Source of the DNA: Bacteroidota bacterium
GTDB lineage: Bacteria; Bacteroidota; Bacteroidia; Chitinophagales; Chitinophagaceae
DNA: 64,000 nt
Direction: 5' to 3'
Assembly (NCBI GenBank): GCA_947452905.1
Contig: CANGEP010000005.1
Span: 102,227-166,226 of the forward strand
The position numbers were made by a program, and so were the translations under genes. A model generated the notes under the pieces. That model saw only the letters and a program-made list of their open reading frames with translations, had not been told where the DNA came from and did not search any database. How positions within the stretch are numbered: position 1 is the first letter of the stretch; every line of letters begins with the position of its first letter. Below, one piece after another: positions 28,349 to 37,897 of this stretch.

Positions 28349-28933
28349 ATGATAATCATCGATAATGTACTAATAAGTGACCAAGTGGTAGAAGAACAAT
28401 TTGTTTGTGATTTATCAAAATGCAAAGGAGGTTGTTGTGAAGACGGAGATGCTGGTGCCCCATTGGAAAATAAAGAAAAAGAGTACGTAAAAAAATATTA
28501 TGACGTTGTAAAGCCTTATATGACTAAGCAAGGCATTAAAGAAATTGAACAAGTAGGGTATTTTTTATATGATCGTGAGTTTGGCTGGGTAACGCCCACT
28601 TTAAATGGCGAGATTTGCGCCTACGGATATAAGGATGAAAAAGGGATTATTAAATGCGCTTTTGAGCAAGCCTACAACGATGGCAAAACACCTTGGAAAA
28701 AGCCAATTAGTTGTCATCTGTTCCCCATTAAAATAACCAAGAGCAAGGCAGACCCAGGAGTTGAATATTTAAATTACGAACCTCGCGAAGATTTATGTAA
28801 AGCAGCCTGTTCCTTGGGTGTTAAATTAAAAGTGCCTGCTTATGTTTTTTTAAAAGAGTCTATCATTAGAAAATATGGAGAAACTTTTTACGAAACATTG
28901 GATGCTACCGCTAAACATTTAGAACAAAAATAA
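28349..28933 (+). CDS. DUF3109 cysteine-rich protein
   Basis: A 194-residue cytoplasmic protein typical of Bacteroidota. It carries the conserved cysteine pattern CDLSKCKGGCCEDGD near residue 20, a middle Cys pair (GEICAYGYK, IIKCAFEQA), ISCHLFPIKI, and a C-terminal DLCKAACSLG, suggesting zinc or iron-sulfur binding. The function of the family is unknown. It starts 27 bases after gldD and is followed eight bases later by the LutB-like gene, so it may be part of that transcript. Confidence 0.85.
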   Translation: MIIIDNVLISDQVVEEQFVCDLSKCKGGCCEDGDAGAPLENKEKEYVKKYYDVVKPYMTKQGIKEIEQVGYFLYDREFGWVTPTLNGEICAYGYKDEKGIIKCAFEQAYNDGKTPWKKPISCHLFPIKITKSKADPGVEYLNYEPREDLCKAACSLGVKLKVPAYVFLKESIIRKYGETFYETLDATAKHLEQK

Positions 28934-28941
28934 TTGAGTAG

Positions 28942-30321
28942 ATGCAAAGTATTTATGCCGATTCATTCCTATTAAAAAGCACCGAAAAGGCGCATGATCT
29001 TGAGCACAGACGTAAAATTAATTTTAATATAGGCAAGTATAATGCAGTAGTGCCTAAGGGTAAAGAGCAATTCACTGATCTAATGCGTGTGCGTGAATTG
29101 GCGAAAAACAGAAAATGGGATGCGATAGAGCACTTGGATTTATATCTTACTCAATTCGAAGAACAAATTACTAAAAGAGGCGCTAAGGTATTGTGGGCCG
29201 AAGATAGCGAGCAAGCTTTAAATTATATCGGAGAAATTTGTGCCGAAAAAAATTGCAAGACAATTGTTAAAAGTAAGAGTATGGTGACAGAAGAAATTCA
29301 CCTTAACAATTACCTTGAATCAAAAGGCATTGAAAGTGTTGAAACTGATTTGGGAGAATATATTCAACAATTAGACGGCGAAGCACCCTATCATATTGTA
29401 ACGCCCGCAATGCATAAAAGTAAAGAGGATGTTGCTAAATTATTCGCCGAAAAATTAGGTACTGATATTAATTTAACACCTGAGGAGTTAACTTTAGTGG
29501 CCAGAAAAAACCTTAGAGAAAAATATACACAGGCTGAAATTGGGATTACGGGTGCGAATTTTATTTTATCCGATATTGGAGGCATTGCTGTAACAGAAAA
29601 CGAGGGTAATGCCAGATTATCTGCAGCAATGCCAAACACTCATATTGTAATAGTGGGTATCGAAAAAATGCTTCCTTCTATAAATGATCTTGGTTTGTTT
29701 TGGCCATTACTTTCCACTTTCGGAACAGGCCAACAAATAACTGTCTATAATAGTATTATCACAGGACCAAGACAAGAAGGGGAAACTGATGGCCCTACCG
29801 ATATGTATGTAATATTATTAGACAATGGACGTACTAATTTACTTGCTAATACTAAAAGCAGAGAAGCATTATACTGTATACGTTGCGGCGCATGCTTAAA
29901 TGCTTGTCCTATATATAAAAATATTGGCGGCCATGCGTATGAAACAACTTATAGTGGCCCAATTGGTAGTGTTATAACGCCACATTTAAGAGGTATGCAC
30001 GATTATAAGCATCTAAGCTTTGCCTCGAGTTTATGTGGTAATTGTACCGAGGTTTGTCCGGTGCGTATTAATTTACATGAATTGCTTCTTGAAAACAGAA
30101 GAGAATCGGTAGTAGAAGGGGAAAGCGATTTTAGTGAAAAATTTGCATGGAAGTTGTGGAAACAAGCCTCGCTTAACCGTCGCTTAATGAATCAAGGAAC
30201 AGCGCCTATTAAAAATTGGGTAGTCAATAAAATGCTTAAAGGTTGGAGTGCACAAAGAGCCCCAATTCAATTTCCTAAAAAGACTTTTAATCAGTTATAC
30301 AAGGAAGGGAAAAAGAAATAA
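28942..30321 (+). CDS. lutB: LutB-like lactate-utilisation iron-sulfur protein
   Basis: The 459-residue protein has a LUD domain (about 60-300, TEEIHLNNYLESKGIE, GITGANFILSDIGGIAVTENEGN) and a ferredoxin-type region with two 4Fe-4S motifs (CIRCGACLNACP and CGNCTEVCP). LutB works with LutA and LutC to oxidise L-lactate to pyruvate. Neither partner is adjacent here: the previous gene is DUF3109 and the next gene is convergent. Family assignment is firm; the lactate role is inferred. Confidence 0.9.
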   Translation: MQSIYADSFLLKSTEKAHDLEHRRKINFNIGKYNAVVPKGKEQFTDLMRVRELAKNRKWDAIEHLDLYLTQFEEQITKRGAKVLWAEDSEQALNYIGEICAEKNCKTIVKSKSMVTEEIHLNNYLESKGIESVETDLGEYIQQLDGEAPYHIVTPAMHKSKEDVAKLFAEKLGTDINLTPEELTLVARKNLREKYTQAEIGITGANFILSDIGGIAVTENEGNARLSAAMPNTHIVIVGIEKMLPSINDLGLFWPLLSTFGTGQQITVYNSIITGPRQEGETDGPTDMYVILLDNGRTNLLANTKSREALYCIRCGACLNACPIYKNIGGHAYETTYSGPIGSVITPHLRGMHDYKHLSFASSLCGNCTEVCPVRINLHELLLENRRESVVEGESDFSEKFAWKLWKQASLNRRLMNQGTAPIKNWVVNKMLKGWSAQRAPIQFPKKTFNQLYKEGKKK

Positions 30322-31251
30322 TTACATTGCGTCAGCATCAGCAATAGCTTCTACTGGGTCCTTTTGTTTTTTAAGGCTGTTGTTTACCATATAAACACCA
30401 ATTAATGTGCAAATAGTACCCACAATACTATTCCAACTCATAGATTCTTGTAGAATTAACGAACCTACCCAGATGGCTACAATTGGATTAATATAGGCAT
30501 ATAATGAGGCAATAGAGGCTTGCAAATGTTTCATACTATATATAAAGGAAATAAAAGCAAACACTGATCCTCCAATAACCATATAAATAATGGCCACCCA
30601 AGAAATAGTAGGTATTTGTGAAAAGGGAATATAATTTCCAGATAAAAAGGTAAAACCACCCATGAGTATAGCACTAATCATCATCTGCCATCCTATAGAG
30701 TAGTAGGCATTTATATTTATTTTAGTTCTTGCAATAATGATGGAACCTACACTCCATGTTAACATGGCAAACATGGAAAGTGACACCCCTAATAAATAGT
30801 TTGTGCCATGAACAGTTAAGCTGTCTTTGTAAAAAATAAATCCTATTCCTAATAACCCCAAAAGCAAACCTATTAATGTTTGTGGCATTATTTTTATTGC
30901 TTTAAAATAAAATCTTTCGATAAGCACAACTGATAAAGGATAGAGTGCGGCAATTAAAGCTGCTAATCCACTTGTAATAAATTGTAAGCCATAAGTGGCA
31001 ATTCCATTGGAGGATACAAACATTAATAAGGCCATGGGTACTAGCCATAAAAATTGTTTACGCGTAGGAAGTTTAGCTCCTTTAATAAACAGAAAAAATA
31101 AAATATAAATACTGCCTCCTAAAAATTGTCTGATGCTGGCTAATTCAAATGCAGGCATATGGTTAATTCCCATTTTACTAGCTACCCATGTAGTACCCCA
31201 TACAATACTTGTAACACAGAGAGCTAAGTATGCCTTTTTTTGATTTGCCAT
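30322..31251 (-). CDS. EamA/DMT-family transporter
   Basis: The 309-residue protein has about ten hydrophobic helices in two EamA halves (YLALCVTSIVWGTTWVASKMG at the start, and MLTWSVGSIIIARTKI opening the second half). Members export amino acids or metabolites. The substrate is unknown. It lies six bases downstream of purH on the same strand and converges with lutB with no gap. Confidence 0.88.
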   Translation of the reverse strand: MANQKKAYLALCVTSIVWGTTWVASKMGINHMPAFELASIRQFLGGSIYILFFLFIKGAKLPTRKQFLWLVPMALLMFVSSNGIATYGLQFITSGLAALIAALYPLSVVLIERFYFKAIKIMPQTLIGLLLGLLGIGFIFYKDSLTVHGTNYLLGVSLSMFAMLTWSVGSIIIARTKININAYYSIGWQMMISAILMGGFTFLSGNYIPFSQIPTISWVAIIYMVIGGSVFAFISFIYSMKHLQASIASLYAYINPIVAIWVGSLILQESMSWNSIVGTICTLIGVYMVNNSLKKQKDPVEAIADADAM

Positions 31252-31257
31252 TAATGG

Positions 31258-32742
31258 TTAGTGTTTAAAATGTCTTAGCTCGGTCATAACCATCGCTAAT
31301 CCATTTTGTGTGCAATAAGCAATACTATCTTTGTCTCTAACCGATCCACCTGGTTGAATAAAAGCTTCAATACCTTGTTCATGTGCAATTCTTACACAAT
31401 CATCAAAAGGGAAAAAAGCATCTGATGCTAATGAGGCACCCTGTAAATCAAAATTAAATTGTTTTGCTTTTTCTATTGCATGTCTTAAGGCATCTACTCT
31501 TGAAGTTTGCCCACAACCTTTACCTACTAGTTGTTTATTTTTTATTAAAGCAATGGCATTACTCTTTAAGTGCTTGCATATAATATTTCCAAAACTTAAA
31601 TCTTCTTTTTCTTGAGCAGTACAAGTTCTGCCACCTACTTCTTCCCATTTGGCATAATTACCCGTATCCAAGCCTTGTTCTAAATTTCCATTTAATATAG
31701 ATTTACTTTGTGTAGGCTTAAAACTAATGCCCGACTTGCTTTGTAAAAGAATCCTGTTTTTCTTAGCACTTAAAATAACAAGCGCCTCTGGGTCATAAGA
31801 GGGTGCTATCAGTACTTCAAAAAATATTTCTCCAATGGCTTCGGCTGTTGCTTTATCAATATTGCCATTGGTTACAAGAACGCCACCAAAAGCACTTTCC
31901 GGATCACCCGCTAAAGCAGCTGTCCAACTTTCAAACACAGTTTCTCTTTGTGCAACGCCACATACATTTGTGTGTTTGATAATGGCAAAACTAGTAGAAG
32001 TTAAATCAGTAATCAAAGCAATAGCTGCATCCACGTCAACTAAATTATTATAGGATAATTCTTTACCATTTAATTGGGTAAACCAATCTTCTAAATGGCC
32101 GTAAAAAGTGGCTACTTGATGTGGATTTTCGCCATATCTTAATACCTTATTGGTGGCAGGATTAAAATAATTGCTAATAGCTATATCATAGTGCATGACT
32201 ACTTCAAATGCTTTTGCTGCAAAAGCTTTTCTTTGTTCAAGGGTAGTAGTTCCTTTTTGATTTATAAGTATAGCATTTAAACGCGCATAGTCATCTTTAG
32301 CAGATAGTACCACTAAGTCTCTAAAATTTTTAGCGGCAGCTCTAATCATGGATGGTCCACCAATATCAATTTTTTCGATGATTAATTTTTCCTCATTTGT
32401 ATTGCGCAATGTTTCTTCAAAAGGATATAAATCAACTATAACAAGGTCTAGGGCTGGAATTTTATACTGCTCCATCTCGGCAATATCTTGTGGCTCATAA
32501 CGGCGTCCTAAAATACCACCAAAAACAGAAGGATGTAAAGTTTTAACTCTTCCTCCTAAAATTGAGGGGTAGCCAGTAATGGTTTCTACTCCAATACAAG
32601 GGATATTTAAATCTTCAATAAATTTTTGTGTTCCTCCTGTAGAGTAAATGGTGATCCCTAATTGATGTAAGGTTTTAACTAAGGGTTCTAAGCCATCTTT
32701 GTAAAAAACGGAGATAAGGGCTGATTGTATTTTCTTTTCCAT
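31258..32742 (-). CDS. purH: Bifunctional AICAR transformylase/IMP cyclohydrolase PurH
   Basis: PurH carries out the last two steps of IMP synthesis. The 494-residue protein has the N-terminal MGS-like cyclohydrolase domain (STGGTQKFIED, GRVKTLHPSVFGGIL) and the transformylase domain with KHTNVCG, SDAFFPFDD and the C-terminal QPGGSVRD. Length is normal. ATG at 32742 is preferred to TTG at 32748, because the -7 element TACCTTTG sits three bases before it and overlaps the TTG option, implying a leaderless mRNA. Confidence 0.97.
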   Translation of the reverse strand: MEKKIQSALISVFYKDGLEPLVKTLHQLGITIYSTGGTQKFIEDLNIPCIGVETITGYPSILGGRVKTLHPSVFGGILGRRYEPQDIAEMEQYKIPALDLVIVDLYPFEETLRNTNEEKLIIEKIDIGGPSMIRAAAKNFRDLVVLSAKDDYARLNAILINQKGTTTLEQRKAFAAKAFEVVMHYDIAISNYFNPATNKVLRYGENPHQVATFYGHLEDWFTQLNGKELSYNNLVDVDAAIALITDLTSTSFAIIKHTNVCGVAQRETVFESWTAALAGDPESAFGGVLVTNGNIDKATAEAIGEIFFEVLIAPSYDPEALVILSAKKNRILLQSKSGISFKPTQSKSILNGNLEQGLDTGNYAKWEEVGGRTCTAQEKEDLSFGNIICKHLKSNAIALIKNKQLVGKGCGQTSRVDALRHAIEKAKQFNFDLQGASLASDAFFPFDDCVRIAHEQGIEAFIQPGGSVRDKDSIAYCTQNGLAMVMTELRHFKH

Positions 32743-32745
32743 AGT

Positions 32746-32753
32746 CAAAGGTA
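32746..32753 (-). promoter_or_regulatory. Putative -7 element of purH, three bases before the start codon
   Basis: TACCTTTG on the minus strand is a perfect TAnnTTTG match, separated from the ATG at 32742 by three bases. Confidence 0.5.
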
Positions 32754-32801
32754 CACCCTATTCAAATTTTCCTAAAAGCTCATTTTCCACAAATAAATGA
32801 A

Positions 32802-34037
32802 TTAACTGAATAACTTTTTAATTAACCAAAGACTAATGGTGCTAATCAAGTATAGTAAATTACCATTTTTTACGCCCTGAAGCCAGCGATACAACCAAAA
32901 CATCCCTATGAAATACAAGACTATATCCCATTTGTCCATAAATATTTCGGCCTGACCAATAGGCATGTTGTTTACATATTTAAGCATTCCTTGATTCATC
33001 AAAATAATATACTTCTCTACTGCCTTTCCTAAATACTCAACTAAATGTAATTGATTGGGAATACACATTAAAATTACTAGCCCATATAACAATAGATTAG
33101 TTATAGGGACCATGATACAATTACTTACTAAAACTATGCTTGACATTTGATGAAAATGAAAAGCAATAATGGGTAAAGTGCCCAATTGTGCAGCCATACT
33201 CATGCATAAATTACTCCAAACAAATACAAGTAATGGGTTTTTGATTTCTAAAATTTTGTAAAAAAAATGATACCAAACATAAATACCTAAAATAGCTCCA
33301 TAGGATAATTGCAATCCAATGCTGGTAATCGAAGGCCAGTCAAGTATAAGCATACATAGGATGCCACCAGCTATTAGGTTGAGTGTATAAATGGGTGCGC
33401 TTAAAAATTTCCCCAATCCATATAAGCTAAAAAATAAAGCAGCTCTGACAACCGAAGGACTAGCGCCTGTCATTAAGGTATAAGTGCCCACACAAAACAA
33501 TAGAACTATTAAAAATATAAATTGAACAACTCTATTTTGGGTTAAAGTTTGTGTTTGCAAATGTAAATTTTTAAAAATAATTTCTAAATGCATACCACTA
33601 ATAGCAATAATATGCAATAGCCCCAATTGTTTATAGGCATTGTAAAGTACTTTGTCGATATCCGATTTGTAGCCAAGTAGCAATCCCTTTGCAAAGCCAC
33701 TTGCAGCTTTATCTACTATGGCATAATCAATTTTGCGTAAAAATTGGGTACTAAAATTTGCTGCACTAACTTTTAAAAAATCAATAGGAAGTATCCATCC
33801 TTGTTTACTCATCAGTCCAATAAGAAGACCCCAATAAATAACTACTATGTTATTTATCCAATTTGGTTTTGGCATAATTATAAGTAGAAATAGGCTTATA
33901 GCAAACCCAAACAGTATATTATATTTTGTAAAATAAAAAACACTTACTAAAGTGCTTATAAAAATACCGATACCTAAGTGTAACGAAATAAATACAATAG
34001 GATTTTCGGCCCTCCAGTGTGCATTTGTTTTTGTCAT
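32802..34037 (-). CDS. comEC: ComEC/Rec2-type competence membrane protein, shortened
   Basis: ComEC forms the inner-membrane channel for single-stranded DNA in natural transformation. This 411-residue version has the Competence domain (signature LGLLHIIAISGMHLEII near residue 140, GASPSVVRAALFFSLYGLG) with several transmembrane helices before and after. Usual homologues are about 650-750 residues and also carry an OB-fold DUF4131 insertion and often a C-terminal metallo-beta-lactamase domain; neither is visible here. It sits downstream of an RsmI-like gene and upstream of purH. Function in DNA uptake is inferred. Confidence 0.8.
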   Translation of the reverse strand: MTKTNAHWRAENPIVFISLHLGIGIFISTLVSVFYFTKYNILFGFAISLFLLIIMPKPNWINNIVVIYWGLLIGLMSKQGWILPIDFLKVSAANFSTQFLRKIDYAIVDKAASGFAKGLLLGYKSDIDKVLYNAYKQLGLLHIIAISGMHLEIIFKNLHLQTQTLTQNRVVQFIFLIVLLFCVGTYTLMTGASPSVVRAALFFSLYGLGKFLSAPIYTLNLIAGGILCMLILDWPSITSIGLQLSYGAILGIYVWYHFFYKILEIKNPLLVFVWSNLCMSMAAQLGTLPIIAFHFHQMSSIVLVSNCIMVPITNLLLYGLVILMCIPNQLHLVEYLGKAVEKYIILMNQGMLKYVNNMPIGQAEIFMDKWDIVLYFIGMFWLYRWLQGVKNGNLLYLISTISLWLIKKLFS

Positions 34038-34083
34038 GCAACAAGCTAAGGGTGATACTAAAGTAAAATATTTCGGTAAATAC

Positions 34084-34785
34084 CTAAAGTCCTAATAAAA
34101 AAACCACTAGTTTTTTATGTAATTCGGGCTTGTTTTTTTGCCATTCAGCAATAGTAGCCGTTTTGATTGACTCCGAAGGACCAGTGATATCGACTCCAAT
34201 ACACAAACGCATATTTACAGGACAATTTTGAAAGAGGGCATCAGCTAATTGATTATTCCTATAAGGCGTTTCAATAAATATTTGTGTACACCCCCTTTGT
34301 TGCGTATCAGTTACTAGCGATTGAATTTTTTTCTTTCTTTCTATATTGTCAATTGGTAAATATCCGTGAAATTGAAATAACTGACCATTCATACCACTGG
34401 CCATTAAGGCTAAAAAAAGAGAACTAGGCGCTAAGTAGGGTTTTACTATAACCCCAAGTGATTGTGCTTTTGCCACTAATATTTGACCAGGGTCGGCTAT
34501 GCCAGCACAGCCCGCTTCGGAAATGATACCAATATTTTTACCCGCTTTAAGTAAGTTTACAAATTCATCAATTTGTGCTGCTTCAATTTTATGTATAGGA
34601 TGCCAAATATAATTATCAATCACCATCTCCTTCCATACCTTTTTAAAAAAGCGTCTACTTGTTTTTTCATTTTCAACAAAAAAGGCATCGCAGTTAGCAA
34701 TCCATTGCTTTGTATCTGCAGGTATGGCTTCCCAACCTTCTTCGTGAAGTAGCATTGGGAGTAAATATAATTTACCTAAACTCAT
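34084..34785 (-). CDS. RsmI-like SAM-dependent methyltransferase (tetrapyrrole methylase family)
   Basis: A 233-residue protein with the tetrapyrrole-methylase fold. It starts GKLYLLPMLLHEEGWEAIP and has NIGIISEAGCAGIADPG, the counterpart of the RsmI SAM site (SDAGTPGISDPG), then ETPYRNNQLADAL. RsmI methylates C1402 of 16S rRNA, but this is a divergent Bacteroidota paralogue and its substrate is unproven. It overlaps the EI24 gene by one base (TAATG). Confidence 0.82.
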   Translation of the reverse strand: MSLGKLYLLPMLLHEEGWEAIPADTKQWIANCDAFFVENEKTSRRFFKKVWKEMVIDNYIWHPIHKIEAAQIDEFVNLLKAGKNIGIISEAGCAGIADPGQILVAKAQSLGVIVKPYLAPSSLFLALMASGMNGQLFQFHGYLPIDNIERKKKIQSLVTDTQQRGCTQIFIETPYRNNQLADALFQNCPVNMRLCIGVDITGPSESIKTATIAEWQKNKPELHKKLVVFLLGL

Positions 34786-35546
34786 TAGTCGTTTTCTTTA
34801 ATTTCTAGCGTATTAATATGTGCTGCGATGAGCGCATAAAAAGGAGCGGTAATCCATCCCACAATTGGTATAAGATGTAATAAATAAAATACAATTCCAT
34901 TTCCAATGGGCAAACCTTTATGATTACTTGTAAAAGTGGCAGCTGCTATTCTACTTTTATTTTCGCTAGCTAAACTATAGTCAAACATAGCGTAGCCTAA
35001 AAAATAGCATTCCATAAGTATGGTAAAAATAGGGGTAAACCATCCAATCAAAGGAAGGGTACATACAATAATAATAGGGATTAAATATACCGTTTGCCAG
35101 AGCATATTGGTAATACTTAACAGGGCTGCCCTCGAAATATGTTTACGATAGGCGGTGAATGAAAACACAAAAGCAGTATTTTTTTGTATAGCATCTATTC
35201 TTAAGTGTAAATAAGAAAACAAAGGCGCAAATAGAAGTAAAAAAATAAATTTAAACAAGGTAAAATAAAGAAGCAGCAAAGTAAACCATAACCAAAAGCT
35301 TCCCATCGTTATAAAAAAGCCTAACCAGTCGCTACTTAAACTGTCTACCCAAGATTTTAATCCTGTTTTTAAAATAATCCATTCGATAAAAAAACTTGAA
35401 CTCTGACTAAAGTAGTTCATGCCAATAAAAAATAGAAAAGCATACAATAATCCAGGAACTATCATCCAACGCCAAAGCTTATGCTCCATAATAAATTTAT
35501 GGGCCATAAAAAAAGCACGAATAGATATAATTAATTCTTTTAACAA
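34785..35546 (-). CDS. EI24/CysZ-like integral membrane protein
   Basis: A 253-residue protein with about four to five hydrophobic segments (WRWMIVPGLLYAFLFFIG, LGFFITMGSFWLWFTLLLLYF, LPLIGWFTPIFTILMECYFLGY, YLLHLIPIVGWITAPFYALIA) typical of the EI24 domain found in CysZ sulfate transporters. No cys genes are close, so transport of sulfate is only a possibility. It is coupled to the RsmI-like gene by a one-base overlap and starts two bases after upp. Confidence 0.8.
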   Translation of the reverse strand: MLKELIISIRAFFMAHKFIMEHKLWRWMIVPGLLYAFLFFIGMNYFSQSSSFFIEWIILKTGLKSWVDSLSSDWLGFFITMGSFWLWFTLLLLYFTLFKFIFLLLFAPLFSYLHLRIDAIQKNTAFVFSFTAYRKHISRAALLSITNMLWQTVYLIPIIIVCTLPLIGWFTPIFTILMECYFLGYAMFDYSLASENKSRIAAATFTSNHKGLPIGNGIVFYLLHLIPIVGWITAPFYALIAAHINTLEIKEND

Positions 35547-35548
35547 AG

Positions 35549-36202
35549 TTAAGATTGCATTTTTGTTCCAAAAGCTAAATCGCCAGCATCACCTAAGCCC
35601 GGAATAATATAACTATGATCATTAAGTGTATCGTCGATATCGCCACACCAAATTGGTATGTTTTTACCCAAAGCATTTTCTACTGTTTCAATTCCTTTTT
35701 TGCTTGCGATGGCCACAGCAATATGAATTTCTTTGGGGGTTTGATTTTTAGTGATGGATTGTATGGTTTGAACTAAAGATGCGCCGGTAGCAAGCATAGG
35801 GTCCGAAACAATTAAAATTCTATTATTTAAATCGGGACAACTTAAGTATTCAATACTAATTTCAAAACTGCCATCGGCATGATGTTTACGATAAGCAGAT
35901 ATAAAAGCGTTGTCTGCTTTATCAAAATAATTCAAAAAGCCCTGATGTAATGGAAGGCCAGCTCTTAATATGGTTGCGAGCACAGGTTGTTCTGCCAATA
36001 CTTTAGAATTATGAATTCCTAATGGGGTGGTAGTGGGTCTAATGGTGCTAGTCATTTGCTTACTCATTTCATAAGCGGTGGCTTCCCCAATACGTTCTAA
36101 ATTTCTTCTAAAACGCATTCTGTCATTTTGCACGCTAACATCACGCAGTTCAGAAATCCAATTACTTATTAAACTATGTTTTTCGCTTAAATGGTAAACC
36201 AT
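35549..36202 (-). CDS. upp: Uracil phosphoribosyltransferase
   Basis: Upp salvages uracil to UMP with PRPP. The 217-residue protein has the PRPP loop ILIVSDPMLATGASL near residue 125, the uracil-binding C-terminal stretch SYIIPGLGDAGDLAFGT, and EQPVLATILRAGLPLHQGF. ATG at 36202 is preferred to TTG at 36211. It is next to adenine deaminase, so this is a small nucleobase-salvage cluster. Confidence 0.95.
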   Translation of the reverse strand: MVYHLSEKHSLISNWISELRDVSVQNDRMRFRRNLERIGEATAYEMSKQMTSTIRPTTTPLGIHNSKVLAEQPVLATILRAGLPLHQGFLNYFDKADNAFISAYRKHHADGSFEISIEYLSCPDLNNRILIVSDPMLATGASLVQTIQSITKNQTPKEIHIAVAIASKKGIETVENALGKNIPIWCGDIDDTLNDHSYIIPGLGDAGDLAFGTKMQS

Positions 36203-36244
36203 TGCTATCAATTTTTTTCAAAACTAAGTCTCTTATTGCCAATA

Positions 36245-37879
36245 TTAAAATAATTTAAACTGATCTCCATCAAAGAGACCCTTGTCACTCAACTTTAAGT
36301 GCGGAATTACTAATAATGCCATGAAACTTAGCGTCATAAATGGAGATCCAAGAGAACTACCCAAAGATTTAGCCATTTTGTCGATTTCGGTATAAGCGTA
36401 GGCGACTTTAAAAGGGTCTTCATTGCTCATGAGTCCCGCTACCGGCAAGCCCAATACCTTAACTTCTTGATTTTTAACACAACTTATTCCTCCCTTTTTT
36501 TCGATAACCGCATTGATAGCCTTTACAATAGAAGTATCATCTACACCAATGGCTATGATGTTATGAGAGTCGTGTGCTACAGTGGAGGCTATAGCACCCT
36601 CCATAAATCCAAATTTTTTTATAAATGCCACTTTAGGAGCTGCTTCAAAATATCGATTATATACCACCATTTTAAGTTGGTCTTTATTTACATCTGCTAC
36701 TAAAAAATTATTTTCAATCGTAGGTATCTCCCATAAGCAATTAGTAATTAGTTGACCATCGATAGCTTCTATAACTGGTATTTTATTTTCTTTTTGTGGA
36801 TAGTTTTGAGCTAGTAATGCAATATCCTTTTCTTGTAAAGGCATTGCATTAAATTTATTTATACATATCTCTTCTATGGGAGCAATTAAGGAGTCGCCAT
36901 TTTGTGAAACTAATTGCCCATTTATATAAGTTTGAATTACTTTAAAAGATTGCAAGTCATTTACCACAATAAAATTAGCTGGATCATTTACTTGTACAAG
37001 TCCAGTAGGTAATTTATAATGAATCACTGGATTCACACAAGCTGCCTTTAAAATATTAAATATATCTAATCCCTTATTAACTGCTCTAGCGCATAAAATA
37101 TTGATATGACCTTCTAGTAAACTATCAGGATGCTTATCATCGCTACATAACATAATACTATTAGGATGGTCATCGATAAGTTCGTGTAAAGCTTCAAAAT
37201 TTTTAGCAGCACTTCCTTCTCTAATTAAAATTTTCATGCCGTAGCTTAACTTATCTACCGCTTCTTCGACGGTGAAACATTCGTGATCTGTACTAATACC
37301 TGCTTGTATATATCTCCCTGCTTCTTCGCCTCTCAAGCCAGGTGCGTGACCATCCACTGGTTTACCTTGTTTATGTGCAGCAGCAATTTTTTTCATTACC
37401 TCATGATCTTTGTGTAAAACCCCCGGGAAATTCATCATTTCACTTAAGTAGTAAATTGAGGGGTTAGCTAATAATGTAGCCACTTGGTCGCTATTAATAG
37501 CATCTCCTGCCGTTTCAAAAATGGTGGCAGGCACACAACTGGGGGCGCCAAAGAAAAAATGAAAAGGAACTTTTTTACCATTGTCAATCATATAATGCAC
37601 ACCCTCCACGCCACATACATTCGCGATTTCATGTGGGTCGCTAATGGTGCCAATAGTGCCATGTGTAACGGCCATTCTAGCAAAGGAGCTAGGAATAAGC
37701 ATACTACTTTCAATATGCACATGGGCATCTATGAAGCCTGGAAGTATAAATACGGGTGGGGCTTGCTCACAGGCAGTTATAGATTGGATAAATCCATTTT
37801 CAACCAGCAGTGTTGCTGGAAAAATTCGCTTTTGTAATATATCTACATATTGCCCTGATACAGTAAAAGATTGGCCCAT
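36245..37879 (-). CDS. ade: Adenine deaminase
   Basis: This amidohydrolase converts adenine to hypoxanthine. The 544-residue protein has the metal motif DAHVHIESSM near residue 51, GTIGTISDPHEIANVCG, the DGHAPG loop, SDDKHPDSLLEGHI, and the C-terminal adenine deaminase-specific domain (VAHDSHNIIAIGVDD). Length and motifs match bacterial Ade. It lies 42 bases upstream of upp on the same strand. Confidence 0.96.
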   Translation of the reverse strand: MGQSFTVSGQYVDILQKRIFPATLLVENGFIQSITACEQAPPVFILPGFIDAHVHIESSMLIPSSFARMAVTHGTIGTISDPHEIANVCGVEGVHYMIDNGKKVPFHFFFGAPSCVPATIFETAGDAINSDQVATLLANPSIYYLSEMMNFPGVLHKDHEVMKKIAAAHKQGKPVDGHAPGLRGEEAGRYIQAGISTDHECFTVEEAVDKLSYGMKILIREGSAAKNFEALHELIDDHPNSIMLCSDDKHPDSLLEGHINILCARAVNKGLDIFNILKAACVNPVIHYKLPTGLVQVNDPANFIVVNDLQSFKVIQTYINGQLVSQNGDSLIAPIEEICINKFNAMPLQEKDIALLAQNYPQKENKIPVIEAIDGQLITNCLWEIPTIENNFLVADVNKDQLKMVVYNRYFEAAPKVAFIKKFGFMEGAIASTVAHDSHNIIAIGVDDTSIVKAINAVIEKKGGISCVKNQEVKVLGLPVAGLMSNEDPFKVAYAYTEIDKMAKSLGSSLGSPFMTLSFMALLVIPHLKLSDKGLFDGDQFKLF

Positions 37880-37897
37880 GCCTTAAATGTAATTGTT

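Noticed and set aside
19994..34037. comF, radA and comEC as a new DNA-uptake gene cluster
   Set aside because: They are spread over 14 kb among unrelated genes; there is no cluster, and comF-radA pairing is ordinary.
37484..37886. Overlapping plus-strand frames opposite adenine deaminase
   Set aside because: Both lie within ade and look like random translation, with many His and Trp.
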